A stretch of 64,000 nucleotides of DNA, taken from assembly GCA_965220185.1 (NCBI GenBank), contig OZ244807.1, positions 1,426,001 to 1,490,000 on the forward strand. The letters run 5' to 3'. A model generated the notes under the pieces. It had not been told where the DNA came from. It made no database searches and saw only the letters and a list, made by a program, of their open reading frames with translations. Source of the DNA: Azotimanducus sp965220185 (lineage in GTDB: Bacteria > Pseudomonadota > Gammaproteobacteria > Pseudomonadales > Azotimanducaceae). How positions within the stretch are numbered: the first letter of the stretch is position 1; every line of letters begins with the position of its first letter. The position numbers were made by a program, and so were the translations under genes. This document shows, in pieces, positions 43,174 through 51,979 of the stretch.

Positions 43174-44357
43174 GATGCGAGCTCGAGGTCTTTGCGAAAA
43201 GGCGCGTGCTCCAAGAGCATGTGCAAGTGCGAACTGACGTGCTCGCGCTCGCGTTCGAGATAGTCTTGCAAAGCGTGGCGCAAGCCTTCGTGCGCCACCC
43301 AGTGCGCGCTGTAGGTGAGGCTCGGCACATAGCCGCGCGCGATCTTGTGCGCGCCCTGCGCACCGGCTTCAACACGCGTTAGTCCGTGCGCGATGGCGAA
43401 CTCGATGGCTTGGTAGTAGCAGGCTTCGAAGTGCAGGCATTCATGGTCTTCAACGCATCCCCAATTGCGCCCGAAAAGGGCTTGCGCACCGATGAAGTTG
43501 ATGGCGGCGGCGATATCGCGATTGCCTTGACGGCACAGGACAAGCAGCACTTGATCTGGAATGCGCTCGCCAATCAAGCTAAAGAACTGCCTTGTCAAAT
43601 AGGGCGTGCCCCATTTGCGCGAGCCTGTGTCGAGATAGCAGCGATAAAAGAAGTCCCAGTGCGATTCGTTGAGGTCGCTGCCAGTGACCCACTCGAACGA
43701 GATGCCAGCCTGCCGCACCAGGCGCCGCTCACGGCGGATGTTCTTGCGCTTCTTTGATGACAGCTCGGCGAGAAAATCGTCAAAGCAGGCATAGCCGTTG
43801 TTTTGCCAGTGAAACTGCTGATCGACGCGCTGCAAGAGGCCGAGCTGGCCGAGCGCTTGCCATTCGGCTTCAGTCGGGAAGGTGATGTGCAGGCTCGACG
43901 CCTCGACCTTGCTGGCGAGTTCGATTGCCGCCCGCACCATGAGCGCTTGCGATGCTGGCGTGTCGGCACCTTTGCGAACGAGCAGCCGCGTACCGGTGGC
44001 GGGCGTGAACGGCACGCTGCATTGCAGCTTCGGGTAGTAGCGTCCGCCTGCGCGGTGCAAGGCGTCCGCCCACGCATGATCGAAGACATACTCGCCTTGC
44101 GAATGGTTCTTGAGATAGAGCGGCATGACGGCGAGCAGTTCATGGTTTTCAGAAAACACCCCGAGATGCAGCGGCTGCCAGCCGGTGTGTGCGGTTGCGC
44201 TGCCGCTCGATTCGAGCGCTTCGAGAAAATCCCAGCTGAGGAACGGCTCTGGCGTGTTCGATTCGCTGCCCTTGGCGCAAGCTTGCCAGTCTTCGCGCGG
44301 AACGTCCGCGAGGCGCTGAATGACTTGGACGCGCAGGTGTTCGCTTGGATTGCTCAT
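43167..44357 (-). CDS. DUF482 (FemAB/GNAT-like) acyltransferase
   Basis: About 396 residues from ATG 44357; longer starts to 44474 run into repeat DNA and are less likely. It belongs to the DUF482 group often annotated as peptidoglycan-recognition or GNAT proteins: EPFLSWDFLEALESSGS, YVFDHAWADALHRAGGRYYP, KLQCSVPFTPATGTRLLV, HWQNNGYACFDDFLAELSSK, KKRKNIRRERR, FGRNWGCVEDHECLHFEACY and EAGAQGAHKIARGYVP. It is first in a probable operon with two ABC half-transporters. The reaction is unknown. Confidence 0.82.
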   Translation of the reverse strand: MSNPSEHLRVQVIQRLADVPREDWQACAKGSESNTPEPFLSWDFLEALESSGSATAHTGWQPLHLGVFSENHELLAVMPLYLKNHSQGEYVFDHAWADALHRAGGRYYPKLQCSVPFTPATGTRLLVRKGADTPASQALMVRAAIELASKVEASSLHITFPTEAEWQALGQLGLLQRVDQQFHWQNNGYACFDDFLAELSSKKRKNIRRERRLVRQAGISFEWVTGSDLNESHWDFFYRCYLDTGSRKWGTPYLTRQFFSLIGERIPDQVLLVLCRQGNRDIAAAINFIGAQALFGRNWGCVEDHECLHFEACYYQAIEFAIAHGLTRVEAGAQGAHKIARGYVPSLTYSAHWVAHEGLRHALQDYLEREREHVSSHLHMLLEHAPFRKDLELASC

Positions 44358-44411
44358 TGGTGCCATTGTAGAAGGTATGGCATCCGTCTCCGTCGAATCC
44401 ATCGATTGAGA

Positions 44412-44502
44412 TCGGACGCATGGCGAACAAGGCTTCAATCGCAATTGAAGCTTTGCGAGTATGAACAAGTCCAAGGATGGACTTGTTTACGGCGCAGACT
44501 CC
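44412..44502. repeat. Multi-hairpin repeat joined to a miniature element B end
   Basis: On the reverse strand, GGAGTCTGCGCCG (the element B terminus, next to CTAG at 44502-44505) runs into AACAAGTCCA-TCCT-TGGACTTGTT and then AAGCTTCAAT-TGCG-ATTGAAGC hairpins. The same modules occur at 47195-47344 and 60294-60497 with different stem sequences. The CTAG also supplies the sulfatase stop codon. Confidence 0.65.
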
Positions 44503-46118
44503 TAGTTCCGCGTGCACAGCCCAGCGAGATACCAGCGCGTTTCGCAGTCGTAGACAAGGCGCCCGCGCTCGCCGTGCTGCATGTCGAGCAGGTGCTTGAT
44601 GACTTGTGTTGGCGGCATGCCGAAGGCGGGTTCAGATTGCAGCTCGTCAATGGCTTGCGGATAGGTCGCCCAGTCCTTCGGCGCGCGCCAGCCGGGTGGT
44701 GGCACGAGGGCGGAGCGGGTGCCTTGAATTGGGTGCAGCGCGCGCCAATGGCGCACGCGCTCCGCATACTTTTGAACGATGTCAGGGTGCTGCGCCGCGA
44801 GATTGTGATACTCATTTGGATCATCTGCGATGCGGAACAGATGATTGGTGATCGACACTGTTAGTTGATCCTGTTCAACTTCTTGAATGAGCTTCCACTC
44901 CTCATCGAACACGGTGAAGTTGAATTGACCATAGATGGGTGTTTCCGAGACGAAGAACACATCTTCGGTGCGCGGTGCGCGTGCGCCATTTTCAATAGCA
45001 TCCCACAGGCTCGAACCATCCCACGGGAAGTGCTCGCCCGGCTCAATATCAGCGGCTTGCATGAGCGTCGGGAACACGTCCATCACGGTCATGATCTCGT
45101 CCATGCGGCTGCCTGCCGGTATGCGCTGCGGCCAGCGCATGGTCGCCACGACGCGAATGCCGCCTTCGAAGGTCTCACCTTTGCCGCCTCGAAGCGGCGC
45201 GTTGTTGGCGCCGCCCACTGAATAGGCTGCGCCGCCGTTGTCGCTGAAGAACAGCACAAGGGTGTTCTCGGTGATGCCCTCGGCATCCAAAGTATCGAGG
45301 ACTTGTCCGATGGCTTGGTCCATGGCATCCACGACCGCGGCATAGGGAGGACGCGCGCTCTTTCGCATCATCAGCGCCGAGGTGCGCCGCGTGCCGTCGG
45401 TGTAGTAGGTTCTCGCAGGCGGCAGGTCGGTTTCGATGTCCTTGTATTTCTCTATCAGTTCGGGCGGTGCTTCGAGTGGCGTGTGCGGCGCGAGGAAGGG
45501 CATGTAGAGAAAGAACGGACGAGATGGGTCGCGCTCGCGGATATAGCGGCTCGCTTCGCGTGCGATGAGGTCGGTTTCGTAGCCGTCGTCGTCGATGGAC
45601 ACGCCGTTGCGCTGAAAGTCCTTGCCGCCTTGGTTGGCAAACGGCGGGAAGTAGCCGACTTCGGTGTGCAGATGGCCGTAGAAGTGCTCGAAGCCGCGCT
45701 CGTTCGGATGATAGGTCTGCTGCGCATGCCCCAAATGCCATTTGCCGACCATCGCTGTCTGGTAGCCGGCGTCCAAGAAGGCTTGCGGCAGGAAACGCTC
45801 GTCGGGATGCACGCCGTTGTTGCTCCACGGCATGATCACCGCATAGGCGATGCCGAGGCGAATGGGATTGCGCCCTGTCATCAAGGCTGCGCGCGTCGGC
45901 GAGCAGATGGGCGTGGTGTAGAAGCGTCCGAGCTCCATGCCCTCCAAGGCAAGCCGGTCGAGGCTCGGCGTGTCGATATCGCCGCCGCGATAGCCGACGT
46001 CGGCCCAGCCAAGGTCGTCGGCGAGCATAATAATGATGTTGGGGGGGTCGCTTGCGTGCGCGTGGACGCCCGTGAGCAGCAAGGGCAATAGGATTGTTGA
46101 GACGAGTCGTTTGATCAT
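44502..46118 (-). CDS. Arylsulfatase (secreted)
   Basis: About 538 residues. MIKRLVSTILLPLLLTGVHA+HA is a signal peptide. The sulfatase fold starts NIIIMLADDLGWADVGYRGG (metal Asp34/Asp35), and Cys72 in TTPICSPTRAALMTGRNP is the formylglycine precursor (C-x-P-x-R). KWHLGH and SDNGGAAYSVGG add further active-site residues. It would remove sulfate from an ester in the periplasm or outside the cell; it needs a formylglycine-generating enzyme, not seen here. Such enzymes suggest access to sulfated marine or host glycans. Confidence 0.9.
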   Translation of the reverse strand: MIKRLVSTILLPLLLTGVHAHASDPPNIIIMLADDLGWADVGYRGGDIDTPSLDRLALEGMELGRFYTTPICSPTRAALMTGRNPIRLGIAYAVIMPWSNNGVHPDERFLPQAFLDAGYQTAMVGKWHLGHAQQTYHPNERGFEHFYGHLHTEVGYFPPFANQGGKDFQRNGVSIDDDGYETDLIAREASRYIRERDPSRPFFLYMPFLAPHTPLEAPPELIEKYKDIETDLPPARTYYTDGTRRTSALMMRKSARPPYAAVVDAMDQAIGQVLDTLDAEGITENTLVLFFSDNGGAAYSVGGANNAPLRGGKGETFEGGIRVVATMRWPQRIPAGSRMDEIMTVMDVFPTLMQAADIEPGEHFPWDGSSLWDAIENGARAPRTEDVFFVSETPIYGQFNFTVFDEEWKLIQEVEQDQLTVSITNHLFRIADDPNEYHNLAAQHPDIVQKYAERVRHWRALHPIQGTRSALVPPPGWRAPKDWATYPQAIDELQSEPAFGMPPTQVIKHLLDMQHGERGRLVYDCETRWYLAGLCTRN

Positions 46119-46326
46119 CAGCAAGATATTCCGAAGGGGGCGGCTGCTTGGGATGCCTAATATCGCACAGAAGCTATGGCGTCATCACGCTGCGCAAGTG
46201 CGTTTCCTTGAAATATGGTACATAGGGTTTCAATTTTCAGGGTAAAATCAGCGCATGATTGAACGCGCCTATCATCTAGTTCGTCTCCGCGCTCAGCTCG
46301 CGGAGCACCCGGTCGCCGCCATTCTA

Positions 46327-46589
46327 GTGTCCTGTGTCATAAATAAGTGTGGATTCAGCGCGCAGGAGAAGGGCTGTGGCGAGGCACGTCCCGCAGGGAA
46401 TACCTGGCCGTATTGCCAAGGGACGTAACGCGGCCACAGCCTTTCTCCTGCGCGCCCTTCGGGAGCGAGCACAATCGCCGATGGCTGCGTTGCAGCCCTT
46501 GGCAATATGCCCGATATTCCCTGCGGACTGCGCCTTGCCATCAACGATTGTGCTCACTCTGAACCACACTTATTTATGACACAGGACAC
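46327..46589. repeat. Miniature element A, copy 2 (263 bp MITE)
   Basis: Same length as the copy at 2713-2975 and about three differences from it, with identical 26-bp terminal inverted repeats. It is flanked by TA (46325-46326 and 46590-46591) within CTAG. It splits the Walker A coding region of the ATPase gene, which gives an exact empty-site reconstruction and proves the element's ends. Confidence 0.92.
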
Positions 46590-47194
46590 TAGGGGCACGG
46601 CAGGTAGGCAAGACGACACTCGCTATGCAGCTCAAACACTCGTGGCAGACTCCGGTTCACCTGTTCGACCTGGAGCGCCAGAGCGATGTGGCCAGGCTCG
46701 CTGATGCGGAGCTCGCCCTCGAACCCCTGACCGGTCTCGTGGTTCTTGACGAGATTCAACGCATGCCAAATCTTTTTCCGCTCCTCCGAGTGCTTGCGGA
46801 CAGGCGACCGCTGCCGGCAAAATTCCTAGTGCTTGGCAGCGCTTCTCCTGAGCTACTGCGGCAAGGGAACGAGACGCTTGCTGGCCGACTGACGACGCAT
46901 GTCCTGGACGGTCTTTCCCTTCGAGAGGTGGGCTTCTCGAAACAACAGAAACTCTGGCTGCGCGGGGGCTTCCCGCGCTCTTATCTGGCTGCGAGCGATG
47001 GCGCGAGTTGGGATTGGCGGGAAGACTTTATCGATACCTTTCTTGAGAGGGACCTGCCGCAACTCGGCGTTCGTGTCGGGGCGAGCACAATGCGCCGCTT
47101 CTTCACCATGCTCGCCCATTATCACGGGCGAGTATGGAATGCGGCACAGTTCGCACGTAATTTCGGCGTCAGCAACGCAAGCGTTCGCCACTAT

Positions 47195-47344
47195 GTATGG
47201 TCTGAACAAGTCCATCCTTGGACTTGTTCAGACTCGCAAAGCAGAATTGCGATTCTGCTTTGCTCGCGAATTCAATGCCTTACGGCACTGAATTCGGCGG
47301 CACGTCCATGTGCCGCACAGGAAACTCTGTAATTCAGAGTTTCC
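47195..47344. repeat. Mobile multi-hairpin repeat inside the ATPase gene
   Basis: A 150-bp insertion bordered by CTAT on both sides (47191-47194 and 47345-47348). It is almost entirely hairpins: GAACAAGTCCA-TCCT-TGGACTTGTTC, GCAAAGCAGAAT-TGCG-ATTCTGCTTTGC, GAATTCA...TGAATTC around TGCC-TTAC-GGCA, CGGCACG-TCCA-TGTGCCG and GAAACTCTG-TAATT-CAGAGTTTC. Relatives at 44412-44502 and 60294-60497 keep loops and pairing but differ in stems. Confidence 0.8.
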
Positions 47345-47915
47345 CTATCTCGATATTCTGACCTCTGCGTTGGTGGTGAGGCAGCTACAACCTTGGCACG
47401 AGAACCTGAAGAAGCGTCAGGTCAAGTCCCAGAAGATATACCTTTCGGATTCAGGTCTGCTTCATGCGCTGCTCGGCGTCACGGAGATGCGCGAGCTTGA
47501 AGCGCATCCCCAGCTTGGTGCATCTTGGGAAGGCTTTGCAATGTCCCAAGTCATTGGAAGACTTGGCGTGCGTCCGCATGAATGCTACTTTTGGGCGACG
47601 CATACGGGTGCTGAACTCGACTTGCTTGTGGTCAGGGGCATGAAGCGCCAAGGCTTTGAGTTCAAACGCACATCCGCACCTGCCATCACCAAGTCCATGC
47701 GCATTGCCGCTGAAGATCTCGGGCTTGCGCGTCTGTTCGTTGTCCATGCCGGACGACATTCTTTTGATCTTTCAAGAGAGATACGGGCGGTTGCCTTGAG
47801 TGACTTGATGGCTGAAATAGCGCCCTGGTCGCCTGCGACCTGATCGCGACGTGCCTCAATCCCGCTTGTGGTACATTGCCCTGCCGTCAACAAATCCGCT
47901 TGAGGAAGCCCCCCA

Positions 47916-48281
47916 ATGCCAACACCGAGTGCTCATCAGTTCACTGAATCTGCGGCCTTTGAGATATTCATGGCGCAGGCGGCGCCAGCGGCGGGCAATC
48001 CGCTCTTCACCTTCGGCTTTCTCGCGCTGATGATTCTGGTGTTTTATTTTCTGCTGATTCGTCCGCAGTCAAAGCGCCGCAAGGAGCACGCAGCGCTGGT
48101 CTCGTCCCTGTCGGTGGGCGACGAGGTGGTCACCATGGGCGGACTGCTTGGCAAGATCACTAAGGTCGAAGACGACTATGTGCGCTTGCAGGTCGCTAAA
48201 AGCGTCGAGTTTCGCGTGCAGAAGCACGCCGTCAATGCGACGCTACCGAAGGACACCATCAAGTCGCTCGACCAGAGCTAA
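47916..48281 (+). CDS. yajC: Preprotein translocase accessory subunit YajC
   Basis: A 121-residue single-span inner-membrane protein. The ATG at 47916 follows GAGGAAG; MAQAAPAAGNPLF inside is a weaker start. The membrane helix FGFLALMILVFYFLLIRPQS is followed by KRRKEHAALVSSLSVGDEVV and TMGGLLGKITKVEDDYV. It works with SecD and SecF in the Sec holotranslocon. It normally follows tgt but here follows a broken ATPase gene. Confidence 0.95.
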   Translation: MPTPSAHQFTESAAFEIFMAQAAPAAGNPLFTFGFLALMILVFYFLLIRPQSKRRKEHAALVSSLSVGDEVVTMGGLLGKITKVEDDYVRLQVAKSVEFRVQKHAVNATLPKDTIKSLDQS

Positions 48282-48302
48282 CGCGAACGCCATCGTTCAT
48301 TC

Positions 48303-50216
48303 ATGGCGCTCGGCAATCTCATAGGAGACCGCCTGATCCGCATGGGTCGGGAGGCAGATTCGGACGGGCCGGAGGATTTCCGGCTGCGCTTCCTCGTGCT
48401 GATGATCGCTTTGGTGCTTGGTGTCATCTACGCTGCGCCCAACCTGTTTGCCCCTGACTATGCCCTGCAGCTGCGCTCTGTGGTCTCCGACGGGCGCTTG
48501 TCGCCGCAACTCGAAGGGCGCGTCGTGGACGCGCTGACGAGCCGCGGCATCGCCGTCAAGTCAAGCGAATATGCCCCCGGTCGACTGCTCGTGCGATTTG
48601 AGTCCGGCGAAGACCAGCTGCGCGCCAAGTCCATCTTAGAAGCCTGGTTGAATCGCGACGAAACGCGCTATGTGATTGCGCTCAATCTGGCTTCGACGAC
48701 ACCGGAGTGGCTCGAACGGCTCGGCGGCAAGCCTATGTCGCTTGGGCTTGACCTCTCCGGCGGCATCCACTTCCTCTTAGAAGTGGACCTCGACAGCGCA
48801 GTGCGCGACCGGCTCGAGTCCGACGCCGAGAACTTCCGCAGAGTCCTGCGCGAGAATCGCCTGCGCTATCAGGCCGCTGAAGAATGGCTCGTGGACGACA
48901 GCCTGCAGGTCGCGTTCATGGATGATGCGACGCGCGACGCCGCCGAGGACGCGCTCACCGAGACTTCGTCGGAGTATGAGTTGCAGTCAGCGACCGTGCG
49001 CGGATTGCCCGGGCTTGAGATGCGCCTTCGCGCTGAAGAACTCGACGAGATTCGCGACTATGCCATGTCGCAGAATTTGGCGAGTCTCAGGAATCGCGTC
49101 AACGAACTTGGCGTGTCCGAACCCTTGGTGCAGGCAGCAGGCCGTTCGCGCATCATTGTGGACCTGCCGGGCGTGCAGGACTCGGCCGATGCCAAGCGCA
49201 TCCTCAACAAGTTCGCCAATCTTGAGTTCAGGCTGGTGGCGGGCCCTGATGCGAGCGCGGCGCGCACCGAACGCTACCAATACGAAGGGCGCGAAGTTGT
49301 GCTTGAGCGCAGCAATATCGTCACCGGAGATCGCGTGACCAACGCCGTGCAGAACTTTGATCCCGAAACGAGCGCGCCGCAGGTGTCGATCGACCTTGAC
49401 GGCGTCGGCGGCGAACTGATGAATCAGGCGACGCGCAACAATGTCGGCAACCAGATGGGGATTATCTTCATCGAGCGCGAGCCGAAAGTGACGCGCCATG
49501 TCGTAGACGGCGAAGAAGAGGTCAGCTTCGAGACCCTCGAAAAGCGGCGCGTGATCAACGTCGCCACCATTCAGTCGGCGCTTGGCTACCGCTTCCGCAT
49601 CACCGGCCTCGGACTCGGCGAAGCGCGCGATTTGGCTTTGCTCCTGCGTGCTGGCGCACTGGCCGTGCCCATGTACATCGTGGAAGAGCGCACGGTCGGC
49701 GCAAGCCTCGGGCAGGAGAACATCGAACGCGGTGCGCTGTCCATGATGATTGGCATGGGACTGGTGGTGGCTTTCATGCTCGCCTTCTACAAGGTGTTCG
49801 GCGTCGCTGCGGTGATCGCGCTCTCGCTCAATCTCACTCTCTTGACGGCCATCATGTCGGTGCTCGGCGCGACGCTGACGCTGCCTGGCATCGCCGGCGT
49901 GGTGCTGACAGTGGGCATGGCGGTGGACGCCAACGTGCTCATTTTCTCTCGCATCAAGGAAGAGCTTGCCCGCAGTCCGCCGCAGCTCGCCATCCGCGCC
50001 GGCTTCGAGCGCGCCCTCCTGACCATTCTTGACGCCAACGTCACGACATTCTTTGTGGCGATCATCCTTCTGACGATCGGCAGCGGGCCAATCAAAGGCT
50101 TCGCAGTAACGCTGTCGATCGGCATCTTGACATCTGTTTTTACCGCTGTCGTGGGCACCCGCTCGCTCATTCATCTCGTCTACGGTCGCCGCAGCGTGCG
50201 CCGCTTGGCAATCTAG
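48303..50216 (+). CDS. secD: Protein translocase subunit SecD
   Basis: A 637-residue RND-type subunit of the SecDF complex. LRFLVLMIALVLGVIYAAPN is the first helix, followed by the large periplasmic region with LGLDLSGGIHFLLEVDLDSA, and five further helices including GMGLVVAFMLAFYKVFG and VLTVGMAVDANVLIFSRIKE. About 20 extra hydrophilic residues precede the first helix. It uses the proton gradient to help secretion late in translocation. It lies 21 bp after yajC. Confidence 0.95.
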   Translation: MALGNLIGDRLIRMGREADSDGPEDFRLRFLVLMIALVLGVIYAAPNLFAPDYALQLRSVVSDGRLSPQLEGRVVDALTSRGIAVKSSEYAPGRLLVRFESGEDQLRAKSILEAWLNRDETRYVIALNLASTTPEWLERLGGKPMSLGLDLSGGIHFLLEVDLDSAVRDRLESDAENFRRVLRENRLRYQAAEEWLVDDSLQVAFMDDATRDAAEDALTETSSEYELQSATVRGLPGLEMRLRAEELDEIRDYAMSQNLASLRNRVNELGVSEPLVQAAGRSRIIVDLPGVQDSADAKRILNKFANLEFRLVAGPDASAARTERYQYEGREVVLERSNIVTGDRVTNAVQNFDPETSAPQVSIDLDGVGGELMNQATRNNVGNQMGIIFIEREPKVTRHVVDGEEEVSFETLEKRRVINVATIQSALGYRFRITGLGLGEARDLALLLRAGALAVPMYIVEERTVGASLGQENIERGALSMMIGMGLVVAFMLAFYKVFGVAAVIALSLNLTLLTAIMSVLGATLTLPGIAGVVLTVGMAVDANVLIFSRIKEELARSPPQLAIRAGFERALLTILDANVTTFFVAIILLTIGSGPIKGFAVTLSIGILTSVFTAVVGTRSLIHLVYGRRSVRRLAI

Positions 50217-50225
50217 GCGGTATAC

Positions 50226-51140
50226 ATGCCCAGCCTGCCGCAAATCGATTTCATGGCGCATCGCCGCGTGGCGATGGCGGTGTCCATCGCGCTGGTGCTC
50301 CTGAGCCTCATTGCGATCGGGGTGCGCGGCCTGTCTTTCGGGCTTGACTTCACTGGCGGCGTGCTGGTCGAGATTGGCTTCGATCAGGACATGGAACCCG
50401 AAGGCGTGCGCGTATTGCTTGAGCAGGCGGGCTATGAGGACTCGGTGGTGCAAAACTTCGGCGACGCTTCAACGCTGCTCGTTCGCATGCCTGCCCAGGA
50501 AGGCCGCGATCAAGCGAGCCTTGGCAATGCGCTGCTTGCGCTGGTCAAGGCCGAGCACGGCAGTGCCGACCTTCGGCGCATTGACTTCATTGGGCCGGTC
50601 GTCGGCGAGGAGCTTCGCGAGCAGGGCGGCATTGCGGTGCTCGTCGCGCTCGCCGTTGTCATGCTCTACATCATGTTTCGGTTCACAGGCAAATTCTCGG
50701 TGGGTGCGGTGGTGGCACTTGTTCACGATATCGCCATCGCCGTCGGCGCTTTTGCGCTCTTCGGCTGGTCGTTCGACCTCTCGGTGCTCGCGGCTATGCT
50801 GGCCGTCATCGGCTATTCGCTCAACGACACGATTGTTGTCTCCGATCGTATTAGAGAGAACTTTCGCTTGCTGCGGCGAAGTTCGCCGATCGAAGTCGTC
50901 AATACTTCGCTCAATCAAACGCTTGGACGCACCTTGGTGACATCCTTGACGACCTTGCTGGTGCTTGTGTCGTTGCTGCTCGTCGGCGGCGAGCAACTGC
51001 GCGGCTTCGCGGCGGCGCTCACCATCGGCGTTGTGGTGGGCAGCTACTCATCGATCTACGTGGCCGCGACAACGCTGCTGCTTCTGAAGATTGATCGCTC
51101 GAGCCTCGTGGTTACCGAGCAAAAAGAGAGCCAAGTCTGA
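50226..51140 (+). CDS. secF: Protein translocase subunit SecF
   Basis: A 304-residue partner of SecD, 9 bp downstream. GLSFGLDFTGGVLVEIGFDQ is the family signature, and six helices follow the normal order, including VLAAMLAVIGYSLNDTIVVS. The 3' end meets the convergent suhB gene with only 3 bp between the stops. Confidence 0.95.
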   Translation: MPSLPQIDFMAHRRVAMAVSIALVLLSLIAIGVRGLSFGLDFTGGVLVEIGFDQDMEPEGVRVLLEQAGYEDSVVQNFGDASTLLVRMPAQEGRDQASLGNALLALVKAEHGSADLRRIDFIGPVVGEELREQGGIAVLVALAVVMLYIMFRFTGKFSVGAVVALVHDIAIAVGAFALFGWSFDLSVLAAMLAVIGYSLNDTIVVSDRIRENFRLLRRSSPIEVVNTSLNQTLGRTLVTSLTTLLVLVSLLLVGGEQLRGFAAALTIGVVVGSYSSIYVAATTLLLLKIDRSSLVVTEQKESQV

Positions 51141-51143
51141 CAT

Positions 51144-51956
51144 TCAGCCTTCGCGCAAGGCATCCGAGAGGTTCGGGCGCACGCATTGCAGCATGGGTTT
51201 CAAGAGATGCTGGTTGCTGGCAATGACGTTGCCCGTCTCGAGGAAGCGCTCTCCGCCGGCTATATCGGCCACCATGCCGCCGGCTTCTCGAACCATGACC
51301 ACGCCCGCCGCAATATCGAAAGGTTTCAAGCCAAGCTGCCAATAACCATCGATGCGCCCGGCGGCGACATAGGCGAGGTCGAGCGCCGCCGAGCCACTGC
51401 GACGCTCGCTGCGCGAATTTCTGCCGATGTGCGCGTGAATCTTCAGATAGCTTGGCCAGTGATGCTTGATTCGAAAGTGTGGCGAACCCGTTGCCAGCAC
51501 CGACTGCGCGAGGCGCTCGTTAGCCGATACCCGCAGGCGTCGATTGTTGAGATAGGCCCCATGGCCGCGGCTCGCATAAAACTCCTCGCCGCGAATCGGG
51601 TCGATGATAGCGCCGTGCGCGGGCACGCCGCGGTGCAGCACCCCCACCGAGACGCAAAAGTGAGGGATGCCAGCTAGATAGTTGACGGTGCCGTCGAGCG
51701 GGTCGATGTACCAGACGTATTCGCTCGACCCAGGATCGCCGCCGAACTCCTCGCCAATGATGGCGTGATCGGGGTAGGCCTCTTGCAAGGCTTCGCTGAT
51801 CGCACGCTCGGCGCGCCTGTCCACTTCCGAGACTTCTTCCTGGCCGTCCTTATGCTCGACCTTGATCTGATGCCTGCGCTCGATGTAGTTGAGAAGCACG
51901 CGCGCGCCCAAGCGCGCGGCGCGCAAGGCGATATTGGCCATGGGTTGCAAGGACAT
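51144..51956 (-). CDS. suhB: Inositol-1-monophosphatase family protein SuhB
   Basis: A 270-residue member of the IMPase family. GEEFGG, WYIDPLDGTVNYLAG and SAALDLAYVAAGRIDGYWQ are the metal and substrate motifs. In gammaproteobacteria SuhB also binds NusA and helps rRNA antitermination. Its position next to secF is standard. Confidence 0.93.
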   Translation of the reverse strand: MSLQPMANIALRAARLGARVLLNYIERRHQIKVEHKDGQEEVSEVDRRAERAISEALQEAYPDHAIIGEEFGGDPGSSEYVWYIDPLDGTVNYLAGIPHFCVSVGVLHRGVPAHGAIIDPIRGEEFYASRGHGAYLNNRRLRVSANERLAQSVLATGSPHFRIKHHWPSYLKIHAHIGRNSRSERRSGSAALDLAYVAAGRIDGYWQLGLKPFDIAAGVVMVREAGGMVADIAGGERFLETGNVIASNQHLLKPMLQCVRPNLSDALREG

Positions 51957-51979
51957 TCGGATTCAGTATCAGCAACTGC

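Larger units (their letters stand above)
46255..47843 (+). pseudogene. AAA_14/DUF4143 ATPase gene broken by two miniature insertions
   Basis: The frame from ATG 46255 (MIERAYHLVRLRAQLAEHPV) reaches AAI and is then cut by the 263-bp element A at a CTAG. Removing the element and one TA restores AAILGARQVGKTTLAMQLKH, a perfect Walker A. The ATPase continues (LVVLDEIQRMPNLFPLLRVL, FLVLGSASPELLRQG) to NFGVSNASVRHY, where a 150-bp multi-hairpin repeat is inserted at CTAT; beyond it YLDILTSALVVRQLQPWHEN resumes and ends in the DUF4143 part. Both insertions shift the frame. The repaired gene would have 389 codons and no other defect, so the damage is recent. Confidence 0.88.

Noticed and set aside
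48987..50453. Reverse frame of 488 codons
   Set aside because: It is antisense to secD and secF, with a His/Gln/Arg-rich composition typical of shadows of membrane-protein genes.
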